In this document: positions 35,783 to 48,874 of the stretch, one piece after another | Numbering within the stretch: position 1 is the first letter of the stretch | How the letters are laid out: the number at the start of each line of letters is the position of its first letter | DNA from: Myxocyprinus asiaticus | Taxonomy: Eukaryota; Chordata; Actinopteri; Cypriniformes; Catostomidae | DNA: 64,000 bases | Direction: 5' to 3' | Assembly: GCF_019703515.2 (NCBI RefSeq) | Contig: NC_059348.1 | Location: 28,484,156 to 28,548,155, forward strand | The notes under the pieces: model-generated | Database searches by the model: none | What the model saw: only the letters and a program-made list of their open reading frames with translations | Told to the model about the DNA's origin: nothing | Translations under genes and position numbers: made by a program

Positions 35783-38700
35783 AAGTCCACTTCATAAAGT
35801 TCAAAAGCATGTGGAATCTCAGAAGTCTTTGAGTGTTGTTGAGACTCTACTGGAGTTGAGGAATTTTCATCCAGGGATCAATGTCTGCCATCTAGTGTTT
35901 CAGAGAGACCACACAAGATAAACTACATTGTATATACACAGCATAATATGTATGGAAAAAGACAAATGTCCCCTTGGCATTACAAGGCCTTTCTCGATAA
36001 GCCACATTTGTTGCTGTTACTCACCATATTTTCACCTATGATCCAGTGCAGTCTAGGGTATTTGGGATGTGTCAGCCAATGAAACCTGCATGCTTGTCAA
36101 AGATTCCATCTGCCTTGAAACCTCACTTGCCATAGGCCTTATTTATTGCACTTACTAGACCATATCCCCAGTCTAGAGTGCACAGGGGCAGGAAATGAGA
36201 TACTTGACACTTCATGTAAAAACTCTCAGATCCTTGCCACTGCTTACTCTGCCCCATAAAAGTCCTGCCCATAGGCATGGGGTGCTTGAAGTATTTTCCT
36301 CTGTCTTAGTTGATCTATGAAATTCCTGACCTCAAACTGTTTCACACAATGTGACATATACAGTGAAGTTGAAAAACTGACAGGCTGTGAGCCAGACAAG
36401 ACTTTTCAGAATTTCCGGAATCCTGACCTTGTGTCAACCTGGGTGGTAAATGGCATTGCTAAGAATGGTTTTAACAAGTCTGACAACTGCTTTAAGTGTG
36501 ACACTAATGACAACAACTGTATATGGTGGCAAAAACTAGTCAGATTTCAAAGCCTTCGTGCTCAGTCCAGGTAATACTCTTGTCATATAGTTTGATTAAT
36601 AGCAGGAATATCTTGATTGAACAGCTGTCATAGCTTTCATTCTTTGAGACCTGTCTTTAACCACTTCAAACTGTATGAATGTGACTTTGAATCTTCCACA
36701 ACTACTATTTTGTGGCAATAAAGTGACAACTAAGTTCAAATAATAGATTTTAAAAATGTTGCCCATAGATTTGAATTCATCCATCATACCTTTGTAATAC
36801 TGTAACTTCAGCATATCATGTGCTGTATAAGCCCATACCACCATCTGCTGGTGCAGACTGTGAGTGCAGAGGCCTCAGCTCCATAGCAGTATGTTCTCGT
36901 GTCTTCATGGACCTTGCAGTAAAGTTACACCCATATCTGTATCTATATCTGTTTCTTTTCTATTTGTAAATGGGACTGATAATTTCTTTCAGAGTGCAAG
37001 CAGTGGATACTGCTTGGATACAGTTTTTTCGTGCAACTGAAGATTTGTGATGTACCATCCTAATACAACAGCAAGAAAACAACATTTTGCCACTTGAGGA
37101 AAATTTAACAAGTAGATGTAAAATCTGAGAAATAAGTGAGTTATTTGCAGTGTGTTTGAGGTGGCCACTCAGCAAGCAAGAGGCCTATATATTTTATATA
37201 TGCTGCAGTTTTACCTCTTTACAAAGACTTTTTGAAGTGGCACAGAGCCACATCAGAGCTGCTTTAGCTTAGTAGTGAAAAGACAGCTTTACAGAAAGAT
37301 CACAGTGCCACTGTACATTCTGTTGTCAAGCTCGCAGCTTATTTGGGTCTAAAAACGTGAGCAGGTGTCAGGCCAGCACCTCAAAGTGCCCTGACCTGCC
37401 CTGAAATAGATGGCAGCAAAGTGGTAAACAACAGCATGTGGAGATTACATTGAGCAAGAGCCACAAACACAAGGCCACCACAAATCAGTTGCAATAATAC
37501 TGCATTTTCATGTCACCACACTTTACACGTGCTGAACTAAGTTGGAGCATAAAAGTCATGCAGTTACGTATCATACCACTGTGCCGTCAGCTTATTCACA
37601 TTACAAATATCTGTGCTGTTTCACTACTTTCCAAGGAACAGACTTCGATAATTCTTTCATAAAATTAAATGCTGGCATTTTAATGTATTATAATGATATA
37701 TTGTTAATTCCATATATATGTTTACAACTAATCATATAAACTAGATATAAAATATTATAACTAATAACATCTTTATAGTTGTAGTGGGGTCCAAAAGTCT
37801 GAGACCGCATGTGAAAAAACATCTATTTTCCATTCTTTTGTAATTTAATAGAAACCTTTTCATTATATATTGTAATATCTGCATAACAATTTGAGTGTAT
37901 TTTTTGAAAGTTTAAGCATCATAATTTTTCTTTGTTTTACATTTTGAATGAAAATTAAATTTTACATTAAAAAAAATACAATAACTTTTGGGTATTCTTT
38001 TACTAATTTATTCAAATATATATTAAGTATGACTTATATAATATTATTAGTGATATTTTTATAATCTTATAATTATATGTAAATGACAGATGGAAACATT
38101 GTCAAAAAATTACTGGAACTGACACTGTCAAAATATGTTATGCATTGCTTAAACATGAGAAGTGTAAATGCTGGAAGTCAGAGCTGTCTAGCTGAATTTT
38201 AAGTTCACTTTTAATATTCTGGCTTTTGAAAACTCTTTCCATCCTCCATGGCCCTGTCTTTGTGAGCTGAAATGTAACGGTTCTTCTTTCAGTGGCTCCA
38301 CTCTGTGGCTTTTCTTAGAGGAAATTTAGCCTGGAATAGAATAGGCCCTACTAAAATTCACTTCCTCAATTCAGCGCACTGTCGAGTGAGTGTAAGGAAA
38401 TAAGGCCTCTTTCATGCCCCCACATTCCACAGAGGCAAGCATAAGTCCAGATAAAGGGTTATCGCTATGGTGATGGCATTTGGCACTGCTATTTTCAAGC
38501 ACTCAGATTGAAACAGTGGTGTATGTTGAAGTGGGCAAGTGGATGTTTGAGTGTGTGTGGTGGGGGTGGGGTATTTGGATGTGTTTTTAAAGTCTGCCCA
38601 GTGCCTGCTGCAGAAATAAACTGCAAATTAGAAGCTTTATCTTTGGGGATCATTTTACACACATGGCAGTAGCTCCTGCGTCAAAGCAAGCGAGAGAAGG

Positions 38701-39590
38701 TGGGGTGAGGATGAGATATGCTGTCCAGTACTGGTGTCTCTCTTTCTGCTCAGCAGTGAAGAAAGATAGACGGCCTCTGCCATCTGCCCCCAGTCAATCC
38801 GACTGCACTGTTTGAGTTCAACCTGATATAGAAGAGTTATATGTGTAGAGACAGGTTTATGTGCTATGAGCATCAGTTTGCTTTAATACTGTGTGAATGG
38901 CTAATATGATAGTGTTGATCTGTTACTATGCATCATTATGTAACTCAGAATAAGATGTTGAGTAGTAATTTATTTGACAAGTTTTTAAAGAATGTACAAG
39001 ATTGATAATATAAAGCACCATGCAAAACAAGAAAGAAAAAAGACTGTAGAGGATAAAACAACACAATAAAGCCAATGGCTTATTTCCATTGTGGTACTCT
39101 TATGTAATTAAAAAGATGGGAGCATAGGTTAAAGAGGCCAAATAAAACATACTAAGCTAAAAAACTAAAATATATTAAGCTGAAATCTCACAAAAAATCT
39201 TCAATCAATTGGAAAAGAAAAATCATTTTACGGCCATTCTAAAACCTCTTAGCCTGTATATATTTTAAAGACACTGATAATTTATTCCAGACAATTGTGC
39301 TTGTGCATAAAAAGGTATTTTTCCCAAATAAATATTTGTATTACTACCCTTTGTGACATATTTGTGATTATCTTTTAAGTTGAAGTAGTAAGCCAAATTC
39401 TTTGGAATAGAATTATTTAAAATTTTATAGGTGAGACCAACCCTCTATGGACACATTGGAGAAAGAATAGCCATTGGCTAGTAAATTTTTGTTTTACTCA
39501 CCAAAATGTTGACGACATGTAAGCATAATGCAACTAAAAACTGAAAAAGATATTATACAAACTGAGAAGGCGGCATCTTCACACATATGG
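35783..39590 (+). other. Intron DNA, no supported exon
   Basis: This is mostly unique A/T-rich DNA. The frame at 36317-36574 (85 codons, Cys-containing) has weak splice-like signals at each side but matches nothing I know. At 37790-37812, 'ggggtccaaaagtctgagac' is a known fish transposon end, and the sequence after it is A/T-rich and degenerate. No gene is claimed. Confidence 0.45.
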
Positions 39591-39591
39591 T

Positions 39592-40545
39592 AAGCACTCA
39601 CTGAGCACTTAATTAAGAACACCTGTACACCTACTTCATGCGATTATGTAATCAGCCAGTAGTGTGGCAGTAGTGCAGTGCATAAAATCATGCAGATACG
39701 AGTCAGGAGCTTCACTTAATGTTCACATCAACCATCAGAATAGGGAAAAATGTGATTAAATGAAATGTAAAAATGTGATGAATGTCAGTGATTTCGACCG
39801 TGGCATGATTGTTGGAGCCAGATGGGCTGGTTTGAATATTTTTGTAACTGCTGATCTCCTGGGATTTTCACACATAACAGTCTCTAGAGTTTACTCAGAA
39901 TGGTGCCAAAAACACACACACAAAAAAAAAAACATCCAGTGAGCGGCAGTTCTCAGACGGAAATGCCTTGTTGATGAGGAAGGTCAACGGAGAATGGCCA
40001 GGCTGGTTCGAGCTGACAGAAAGGCTATGGTAACTCAGACCTCTATGGACAAATGTAGTGAGCAGAATAGAATCTCAGAATGCACAACAAGTCAAACCTT
40101 GAGGCGAATGAGCTACAACAGCAGAAGACCACTTCTGTGAAGCTGAGGCTGCAGTGGGCACAGGCTCACCAAAACTGGACAGTTGAAGACTGGAAAAATG
40201 TAGCCTGGTCTAATGAATCTCGATTTCTGCTGAGGCACACAGATGGTAGGGTCAGGATTTGGCGCCAACAGCATGACTCCTTGCACCCAACCTGCCTTGT
40301 GTCAACAGTACCGGCCGGTGTTGGTGGTGTAATGGTGTGGGGAATGTTTTCTTGGCACACTTTGAGCCCATTAATACCAATCAATCATCACTTGAGTGCC
40401 ACAGCGTATTTGATTATTGTTGCTGACCACAGGCCACAATTTACTCATTTTCTAATGGCTATTTCCAGCATGATAATGCACCATGTCACAAAGAAAAAGT
40501 CATCTCAAACTGGTTACATGAACATGACAATGAGTTGAGTGTATA
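39592..40545 (+). mobile_element. Degenerate Tc1-type element, second family
   Basis: The left end 'cactgagcacttaattaaga' and the leader match the fish Tc1 family whose ends read 'agtgagcactttattagg'. At its right side, coding sequence runs to 'acaatgagttgagtgtatat', where it appears joined to the last bases of the right terminus. The 3' third of the element, including the catalytic Glu, is therefore deleted. Confidence 0.75.
39760..40538 (+). pseudogene. Broken Tc1-type transposase
   Basis: The first part (39760-39942) reads as the N-terminal helix-turn-helix region: SDFDRGMIVGARWAGLN, TADLLGFS, TVSRVY-type residues. It then breaks down near an A-rich tract at 39917-39931. The second part (40080-40538) reads as the catalytic core (RLQWAQAHQNWTVEDWKNV onwards). 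The first catalytic Asp is replaced by Asn (WSNES where the family has WSDES). Frame disruption follows around 40400-40480 before the second Asp region, and the Glu region is missing. The gene cannot make a working enzyme. Confidence 0.8.
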
Positions 40546-40652
40546 TACAGTATATACACGATCAGCCACAACATTGAAACCACCTGCCTAATATTGTGTA
40601 GGTCCCCCTCGTGCCACCAAAACAGCGCCAACCCTCATCTCAGAATAGCATT
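40546..40652 (+). mobile_element. Terminal fragment of another Tc1-like repeat
   Basis: The words 'gatcagccacaacattgaaa' and 'tgtaggtccccctcgtgcc' mark a very common teleost Tc1-like repeat end. The fragment breaks off at about 40652, after 'ctcagaatagcat'. It is directly abutted to the broken element to its left. Confidence 0.7.
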
Positions 40653-41371
40653 ACATTTATAATATGCTACATAGGAGTGAGGGTATAAAATGTATTTTTA
40701 TTGCAACTGTGGCAGTTTATAAATGTTTATATTTTAAATTAATAGTTTTTAATTGTGTTTAGGGTACTGGTTATCATTATAACAAATGCCATCATTTGTT
40801 TTATATAAATCATGTTACATCCTGAGGTTACCATGGTGTTGTTAAAAAAACACTGTTAAAACTTTAATAATTAAAATAAAATAAAACTATGGTAATTTTT
40901 TAGGGGCAAATAGAAAATAGAATCAAGGGCTTTAAAGCCTGGACCTTTGTGAATTATGGATATAGCTTTTTTTCTTTTTCTTTTTTTTCTCTCTGTGTAA
41001 AATCTGTTCCGTTCTAATGCTCTCTGATTGTAGAAAAACAATAACTGGTTTTGTTTGCTTTCAAATTTCCAAGAGATGACTGAACTTGAATCAACATGAT
41101 CCTGATGAAAGGAGTCCAAAATCGCACTGTTAAAATAATTTAGCCTTGTCTAATTTAGTGTGAACGTTTGACCTTTTATAGATGTTATAGATAACCTTAC
41201 TGTTTCGCCAGTAAATTTACATCTGCATAGCAACTCAAAATCAATGCCTTACCATCCAATGAGCATTTCAGTGGGCCAAAATATGCAATATTATTGGTAA
41301 TTGCACTTATTTTTGTAATATAATAATAATATCACTTTTATTATTAGTTTCTGTCTTTAATTTTATAGGCC
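40653..41371 (+). other. Intron DNA, no exon
   Basis: This is A/T-rich, unique-looking sequence with a poly-T/C run at 40970-40993. No feature is supported. Confidence 0.5.
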
Positions 41372-43050
41372 GCAGATCTAAGTCAAGTCATTTGTATTTT
41401 TATAGCGCTTTTCACAACACATATCGTTTCAAAGCAGCTTTACAGGAAATCATGCATTAACAGAAAATGAAACTGTAATAATTACAGTGTCTTACAGTGA
41501 TCACTGAGTAGTTTGATTAAATATGATTGTAAAATGTGTATAGAAATTAAATAAACAATAATTGTATTTAGAAACCCAGTGAGCAAGCCGAAGGCGACTG
41601 TGGTAAGGAACACAAAACTCCATAAGATGTTGGTTAATGGAGAAAAATAACCTTGGGAGAAACCAGGCTCACTGTGGGGGCCAGTTCCCTTCTGGCTAAC
41701 ATCATGAATATTATGCCAGTATTAGTTATTTGTGTGCAGTGCAAGTCATGGTTTTAAATTTGTAAATTAAGTAAGCGTTAAGGTCCAGTGTTTTAAAAAG
41801 AAAAAGAAAATATTTTTTTATGAACTGTAAGTTTAAACACTGATGTCTTTGAAGTTCATCCTGGATTAACTGCAGAAGTTCACATAGATGCATTGACTTT
41901 TGTTAGTTGGCTGATGAAGGCTTTTGTTGGCAATTAAATTATAGTCTATGGATTCCATTTCAAGAGTATAGTCCATCAATAGACGAAGGTGATGCAGGCA
42001 GAGATAAATGATGAGGTGCATTGCAGTTCAACCTGCAGGTCATTTGGATGAGGTTCAGTGGGGTCCATCCTAAGTCCAAGGTTCAGGCAGTGGCATATGA
42101 AGTATCCGATGTCTTACAGTTGGAGTTGGCATCAGCTCATCCTCTGAAGTCAGAAAACTGAAGTGATGTCTGGCTAGCACCGGCTGTGGTTTATCGTCAT
42201 CTCTCAGCGACACGTAGCATTGGAGTCCGACACAAGCAGGAACGGAGCTGGATCTGGCAGGCTCTGGTAACCTTGGGATATTTAGGCTGATATGAAGCAG
42301 CCTAATTGTAAGTTGATGGATAAATTAGGTGTATACCTGGCTAAATAGATGAGTCTTTAGTCTAGACTTAAACTGAGTGAGTGTGTCTGCATACCAAACA
42401 GTGTTAGGGAGACTATTCCATAGTTTAGGAGCCAAGTATGAAAAGGATCTACCTCCTTTTGTGGATTTTGATATTCTTGGAATTATTAACAAGCCAGAAT
42501 TTTGTGATCGTAATGAACACAAATGACAGAATATAGCGTGTCAGAAAGTACTGTGGAGCTAGACCATTCGAAGCTTTGTATGTAGTTAACAGAATTTTAA
42601 AATGAATACGAAATTTAATAGGTAGTCAATGTAATGACGATAAAATTTGGCTAATATGATCATATTTCTTAGTTCTAGTCAGCACTCTGGCACCTGCATT
42701 TTGAACCAATTGGAGTTTATTTATTGAACTTGCTGGACATCCTCCCAGTAATGCATTACAATAATTTAGTCTTGAGGTCATGAACACATTAATTAATTTT
42801 TCGGCATCAGCAACAGAGAGCATGTGTCGTAATGTCGAATGCTGTTCTACAAACATTGGAAATTTGATTTTCAAAGGACAGATTGGTATCAAATATAACA
42901 TATAATTTCTTTGCTGAAGAAGATGACGTAACAGTAAATCCATCAAGAGTTATATTTTAGCGGCTTATTTTTAGAAATCATTGGTAGCTCTGTTTTGTCG
43001 GAATTGAGTAGAAGGAAATTTCTTGCCATCCTATCTTTGATTCCATTGAT
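41372..43050 (-). mobile_element. 3' part of a LINE (CR1/L2-like), minus strand
   Basis: Read on the minus strand, fragments of the reverse transcriptase C-terminal region are followed by a long 3' tail. The tail at 41376-41460 contains the 'tttatagcgcttttcacaac' / 'ttcaaagcagctttacagg' sequence frequent in cyprinid repeats. It is 5'-truncated, as is usual for LINE insertions, and is interrupted by stops. Confidence 0.7.
42325..42946 (-). pseudogene. LINE reverse-transcriptase C-terminal fragments
   Basis: Two open segments on the minus strand (42946-42626 and 42522-42325) carry conserved motifs of the CR1/L2-type polymerase tail: SRLNYCNALLGG, INKLQLVQNAGARVLTRT and DHISQILSSLH, then LAPKLWNSLP and FKSRLKTHLF. 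The stretch between them is out of frame and shortened. The catalytic palm and the endonuclease domain are absent. I judge it a truncated, inactive copy; the exact clade needs a search. Confidence 0.75.
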
Positions 43051-43094
43051 ACACTCTGCTAATTTGGAGAATTGTGAATTGTGAATCCAAACCC

Positions 43095-43165
43095 CGCACT
43101 GGTGCTACCAAAAGAGGTGCTGTTGCCACCAACTGTAGAACTCTCAAAAGTTAGTCTGGAGCCCT
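43095..43165 (-). mobile_element. Solo end of the GGGCTCCAGACT family
   Basis: The stretch finishes 'gttagtctggagccctg' and contains 'actggtgctacc', matching the left end of the element at 33194 in the opposite orientation. No partner end is nearby. Confidence 0.6.
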
Positions 43166-45478
43166 GTACTGACTTTCTATAATGTCTCTACAAAATAAAG
43201 AACCCTTGTTCTTTACATAACTAGAAACTTACAGACATCCAAGTCAAGATGGCTGCCTCTCTATAAGGTCTCACAGCATCTTTGTTTGGGTTTCATCAGA
43301 TTTTCTATCTATCATCCATTATAATCATGATTGGCAAAATAAACTTAGTTGTTTTAGTTGAAAATCTATTTTAACAGATTTTATTTATTTTGTAATTTGA
43401 TTTGCTGTTCAATTACAAGGCAGACATAGCTACAAGTGGTGCTATGACCCTTTCTTTACTAGGTGGTGTTCTGGTATTTAGAACTTCCTGGGTTTAAAGG
43501 TTAAGTGCTGGTCATTTTTGTTTGGTGTATAAAATGGGTAAACCCCCTTTGGATTTGGAATGCCTTCATTTTTTTGAAGTCTTGAATCTGTTCACTAAAA
43601 AGGTTTGATCAGATTTGTTCACGGATTTGTTTAATGACCATTTCTGCACATCTTTACGACATTTGGCAATAAATAAGCATATTATTTATGTCATGAGTCA
43701 CTGAATCATTGATCATTGAAGTCATTCATGACCAAAACAAGTCTTGTTATCCTTTATTAAAATTTGCATGTCACCAAATTCACTAAGAGGATTTTATCCA
43801 GCATCAATTGTCAAATTAAGCATACAACATAAGGGGCTCCATTTGTTATTCAGCAGATCCATAAATATGTTAAAATATGATTTAGTGTATGGAAGTCAAC
43901 GAGATTGATTTGATTACTCAAAAGATTTGTTCATGAACGAAACTCCGCAAATTTTGTTTTCTTTAATTTAAAATGAATTAATTAAATGAAACCTTTGTGG
44001 AAATTTCAGCTAATTATATTAATAGGCTTTGCAATTTTCACGTTATTCATAAGAAGTATGAAATCAGAGAGAAATAAGTCCTCAAATGTAGACACATTCA
44101 TGCTCTCTCCTTCTTACAGCCGTCACGTCTCACCAGTTTCAGTTAGGATCTAATATAACTGTGAACCTCCTCCAAGCCTCATTCTACTCGAGTCTCAGTG
44201 GCCTGTGCTGCACATGCTGTGCCATAAATCAAAACTTTAAGCATAGCTTTCGAAGCTAAAATTAATCTCTGAAAAACAGGTATTAGGCAGCTATGCATTT
44301 TTTCTTAGTATTTGGAGCAAAGAGCCCCCTCTGATAACTCAAAGGAACCATGTCACATTGCCAAAGCCAATCACACATTGGGACATTATAAGGCGAGAGT
44401 TTTGGGGGACAAGGGACGCATCGGGCTTCAGCTGGCAATGGCATCCCAACACTGTGCAACTGAGACCTGCTGAAAATTGATGGAATGAAAACATTATTAT
44501 TCCCTCCGATGCAGCTAATTTAGCTTGGTTCTCAGGCTATTGAACTAAACATGCATTGATAAGACATATGCCTTGAGTAGACAACAAAATCCTGGAAGCC
44601 CACTGCTCCAATAGTATCTCTTAAAGGTTAATGAGATATGTAATTTTGAGAGGTCATGGCAATGGACCTTTTGGGGACCAGAATATGACACCTTTATAGC
44701 ACACTGATAGCTCTGGCATCTTGTAGAGAATATTCGTTGTTAATTGAAGACTCAGCATGGTGCTGGTGTTTGCACAGTGTCTGGTATGATGAGAAGGAGA
44801 CAGGTGGGATGAGTCTGGCTCCTGTCAGTGCAAGAACACACTCAGCACCTGCAGAGCCATCGAGAGACCCAGGCACTGTTACAGCACGTCCTAGAACAAG
44901 CTGGCCAGCATAAGCAGGCAGACAGGTGTGACACTGGAGCTAAAGGGGAGGGGGCTGGAAGTATTAACTGTCCCAGCTTGCTCATAGGGTTTCCCAGCGT
45001 TGAACAGCACTGCTGGTCTCAGCGAATGCACTCACATCCCAACACTGACAAGCTCCTCTCTCCTTCAGCACCCAGAAACTGTTTCATAATCCAGTCAGCT
45101 AAATACCTCCAAAGATTTCTAAATGACTAAGTCGGGGTTTCTTAACTTCATCAAGGACCACTTTTATAACCCCAAACTGACCAATTACTTGCATAAAGCA
45201 ATGTGAATGAAATAATCAAATCAGTCTCCCCACACTCTCAATGAACTTTGCAATCCCATATTCTCAGAAAGACCTTTTTTATATATTAGAATATTTTGCA
45301 ATAAATGTTTAATATATTGGATTTTATATGTGTTTATATATAGTGTAAAACGATCCACAAAGATAAAGCTTCTAATTGGTTCTAGAAATAGTCATTTATT
45401 CATTCCCTTAAGAGAACACTCTTGTTGTACCTGTTTTTTGTTTTTGTTTTTTCCTTCAAATTACTTTAAAATAAGTCT
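43166..45478 (+). other. Intron DNA, no exon
   Basis: This is unique-looking sequence without recognisable coding or mobile features. Open frames near 44694-45130 on both strands match no known protein. Confidence 0.5.
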
Positions 45479-45807
45479 GTATTAGTTAACATTAGGTAAC
45501 TACATTAATTAACATAAACAAACAATTAACAAAATCTATGCAGCATTTATTAATCTTGGTTAGTGTTTCAACATCTGTTAAAACTATACATGTTTAACAT
45601 TAAATGATGTATATACAAAAACATTATCTAATGCATTATGAACTAACATGAACTAACAATGACATTTGTATTTTTATATAACTAACATTAACCAAGAATA
45701 ATAAATGCTGTAAAAAATGTTGTTAAAAATATTGTTCATGTTTAGTTCATGATACCTAAAGCTAAAGCTAATGTTAACAAATATAACCTTATTGTAAAGT
45801 GTTACCG
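45479..45807. mobile_element. Fold-back repeat of the GGTAACACTTTA type
   Basis: The right end is 'aaccttattgtaaagtgtta', the reverse complement of the common fish repeat end 'taacactttacaataaggtt'. The left arm (about 45479-45572) and right arm (about 45690-45807) pair through words such as 'gcatttattaatcttggtta' and 'taaccaagaataataaatgc'. The outer left end is truncated. Confidence 0.7.
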
Positions 45808-48086
45808 AAAAAATAAAAATAAATCTATGGAGAAAATAACGGGGAAATATATATCCAGAACCCAGTCTGCTGAAAAAGTGAACAGTCGCTATAGCGCTTT
45901 ATCGCATTTCTTGATGTGGTTTTGCAAATGAGACTTTTGTTTTCAGTTGCCCCTGGCCATTTGAAACTCAAATGAATAATGCTAATGCAATGCATCTGCC
46001 GTCTTCTATATATTTTTCGGAACTGAACAGAAATTTCAGAGTACATGTTAGATTATTTGTGTGTTTTTGTGACCTCTTTAAGTAGCAGTGAGTAGCTCTA
46101 GGCAACAAATGATTGCAAAAGGTGTAACATAGTTATGGTATCTAATTCTATCTGAATGTTTCACACTTCCACTGATTCCAGCTGTTGTGATTGCATTGAT
46201 CCCAGTTCACACATCCACACATTAAGGCCAAGAGATTAAGAATTTCTCAGCTGGCACTGCACAAGAATGAGTCAAGGAGACTGTGTGATATTCAGTTTTA
46301 GGACTGGTTATGCCAACGATGGTGGTGGATCTTTTGGTGAAGGTGTTTAGAATTTAACTCTGTTTCCAGAATAAGCAGTGTTGATTCCAAAGAACCAACC
46401 CAGGGAAGGTGACACTCTTGGATTTATATTATTCAACACTGAAGGACAATAAAGGTCTGGTATGCTCTAGTGTTTCTTGGTATTCTACCATGATTTATCA
46501 GGCATCATGACTTGGCAAGAAATGTAATCAGCTAAAAATGCACATGCTGTTTTCAGGATTGTTTTCTTCAAGTAAAGTGTGCATGATCTTCTTGTAATAA
46601 CTCTCTTGGTTAGTTTGACCTGAAGTGTGGAAAATAAGGTCTATCTGGAGACATCTGAGGTCATTTGTGACCATTTTTATCTCTCAGTTTGATTTGATGC
46701 ACTCAACCACATTTATTAAATTTTTAGGTATTAAATGTGTTTAATGTCACAATAAAATAAAAAAAATCTTAACCACAAATCATGCTCTGGCCATATGACT
46801 GCATTAGTTCATGTAATTCAGCTAAAAGAGAGTTAAGAGAAACAGCAAGCCATTAGAAATTTGATCAAATACTGTAAGAAAAATTAAGAGATAAAGAAAT
46901 AGAGAAAAGACAACTTATTATACTGAGGGATATTACATTTTGTAATATTGGTGGGATCGGAAAATGACGGATCACCTGCACTAAAGCGCCACCATGCAAT
47001 GTGTTGTCACATGTACACTGTCCACCAAGCAGCATCCCTGTCTTCACTTTACTTGTAAAATAGTACAAAAATGGTAAGGGGCCCAGTGGGATTTACAGTC
47101 ACACATGCTCATATGACTGGAGGAGTCATTGTGCTACCGTGGGGTTGCAAGTTCGAGTTAGGATTGCGTCATTTCCCATTACCCTTCTCTCTCCCCAATA
47201 GTTTCCTGTCATTCTTTACAGTCCACGGTACGGATGAAATCCCTAGAGCACAAGAATCCAGTGTGAGCCAGATCCACATTAACTATTTAACCTGGTGCTT
47301 AGGTTGCAAGTTTCATGAAAAATAAAGGTAATAATATTCTATTTACAGCTGGTTTGTTGTTTCTGGAAAGAATTGGCCAACACAATAATAAGTATTTAAT
47401 TACATGCACTTAAATCTGATGTTAATATCTCTTTTCCTCCTCCAATAGCTTGCCTTTGCTGTAGAGGAGGCTAATGGTGTTAGCAGCAGGCAGGACTCTT
47501 CATGTCCCTTCTGCCCTGCCCACAGTGGAATCTTGATGTGTTTGATATTCTCCTAACAGCTGCTAGAGACAGAGCAGGGAATGCTGGGATTGCTATGTAC
47601 AGCTGAAATGTCAGGAGGCCTCCTGTACTGCGGGTGTTATTTATAAGGCTTAAAGGAAAGCAGAGACGATCTTCTGGCCGTTACAGCTTAGATGTGCAAA
47701 GGGATCAACTCCCCCTACCCCATTCTGCATTACCTTTTTCCTTCTTTAAAAGATTGTTGGTTTATTTGTGCAAATAAAATGTAAACATATAGCTCTGTTT
47801 AAAGCAGCTGTCTGGCAATATAGCAACACACCACCACTGTGTAGATTTCTGGAAAGATAAACGTTGGATCATTTATACACACAGGCACTAGGTGTCACTA
47901 AACCTTTTTAGTTCTCTATTTTGTACATCAAGTAGCAGGTCATCAAACCTGATGATTCATGGTATACCATCATGATTTTAAAATGTTTCAAAGAGCGCCT
48001 TTTGTACTTTAAAGGAAATCTAAATTTTTATACAGTGGAGTTAACATGGTCAATGTCTCAAATTTGCTTTCATTTTATAAGTGCCA
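45808..48086 (+). other. Intron DNA with one short duplicated block
   Basis: No exon is supported. The 41-bp block 46378-46418 recurs inside the hAT element at 49052-49092 with one mismatch. A G-poor pyrimidine-rich patch lies at 47160-47200. Otherwise it looks like unique sequence. Confidence 0.5.
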
Positions 48087-48097
48087 CACAAAATCTT

Positions 48098-48549
48098 TTT
48101 TAATTTTTTTGTATTTTTTATCCCTTTTCTCCCCAATTTGGAATGCCCAATTCCCACTACTTAGTAGGTCCTCGTGGTGGCGTGGTTACTCACCTCAATC
48201 CGGGTGGTGGAGGACAAGTCTCAGTTGCCTCCACTTCTGAGACAGTCAATCCATGCATCTTATCATGTGGCTCGTTGTGCATGACACCGCGGAGACTCCC
48301 AGCATGTGGAGGTTCATGCTACTCTCCGCGATCCACACACAACTTACCACGCGCCACACTGAGAGCGAGAACCACTAATCACAACCATGAGGAGGTTACC
48401 CCATGTGACTCTACCCTCCCTAGCAACCGGGCCAATTTGGTTGCTTAGGAGACCTGGCTGGAGTCACTCAGCACACCCTGAATTAGCGACTCGCGACTCC
48501 AGGGGTGGTAGTCAGCATCAATACTCACTGAGCTACTCAGGCCCCCCCG
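48098..48549 (-). mobile_element. tRNA-derived SINE, HAmo family
   Basis: Read on the minus strand, the head carries a tRNA-like box A (gtagctcagtgag, 48538-48526) and a decayed box B around 48500-48477. The body is the HAmo-type sequence I recall from cyprinids, including 'ctaagcaaccaaattggccc' and 'ggacctactaagtagtggg', and it ends in an A-rich tail at 48098-48125. A perfect 11-bp target duplication, CACAAAATCTT, flanks it (48087-48097 and 48550-48560), showing target-primed insertion. The head is a retroposed relic and not a tRNA gene. Confidence 0.9.
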
Positions 48550-48660
48550 CACAAAATCTTAAATCTAAAATCATAAATATTTTTTCTTCATTTTACATTC
48601 AACTTTTCTAGTTTTTACATTTTCCAAAATCCTGAAGCTTTCTTTTTATTTACAGGTTTA

Positions 48661-48690
<30 letters not shown>
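48661..48690. repeat. (AAT)n microsatellite
   Basis: This is a run of AAT triplets followed by an A tract in otherwise A/T-rich intron DNA. Confidence 0.95.
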
Positions 48691-48694
<4 letters not shown>

Positions 48695-48874
48695 GCAATG
48701 AATGATTTAATTTAATAATGAATTGATTATTTCGATTGATTATTTCAATTAATTTAATTATTTCTACAATTTAATCAGATTAAAAAGACACATTTCCTGC
48801 ATTTAATTAAAAATGTATACATTTATTATTGTATACATTGGGTACAGAAAATGTTTAAATGTTACAATATAAAT

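Noticed and set aside
48477..48540. Possible tRNA gene (box A and decayed box B)
   Set aside because: It is the tRNA-like head of a SINE with tail and target duplication, and it cannot be folded as a normal tRNA.
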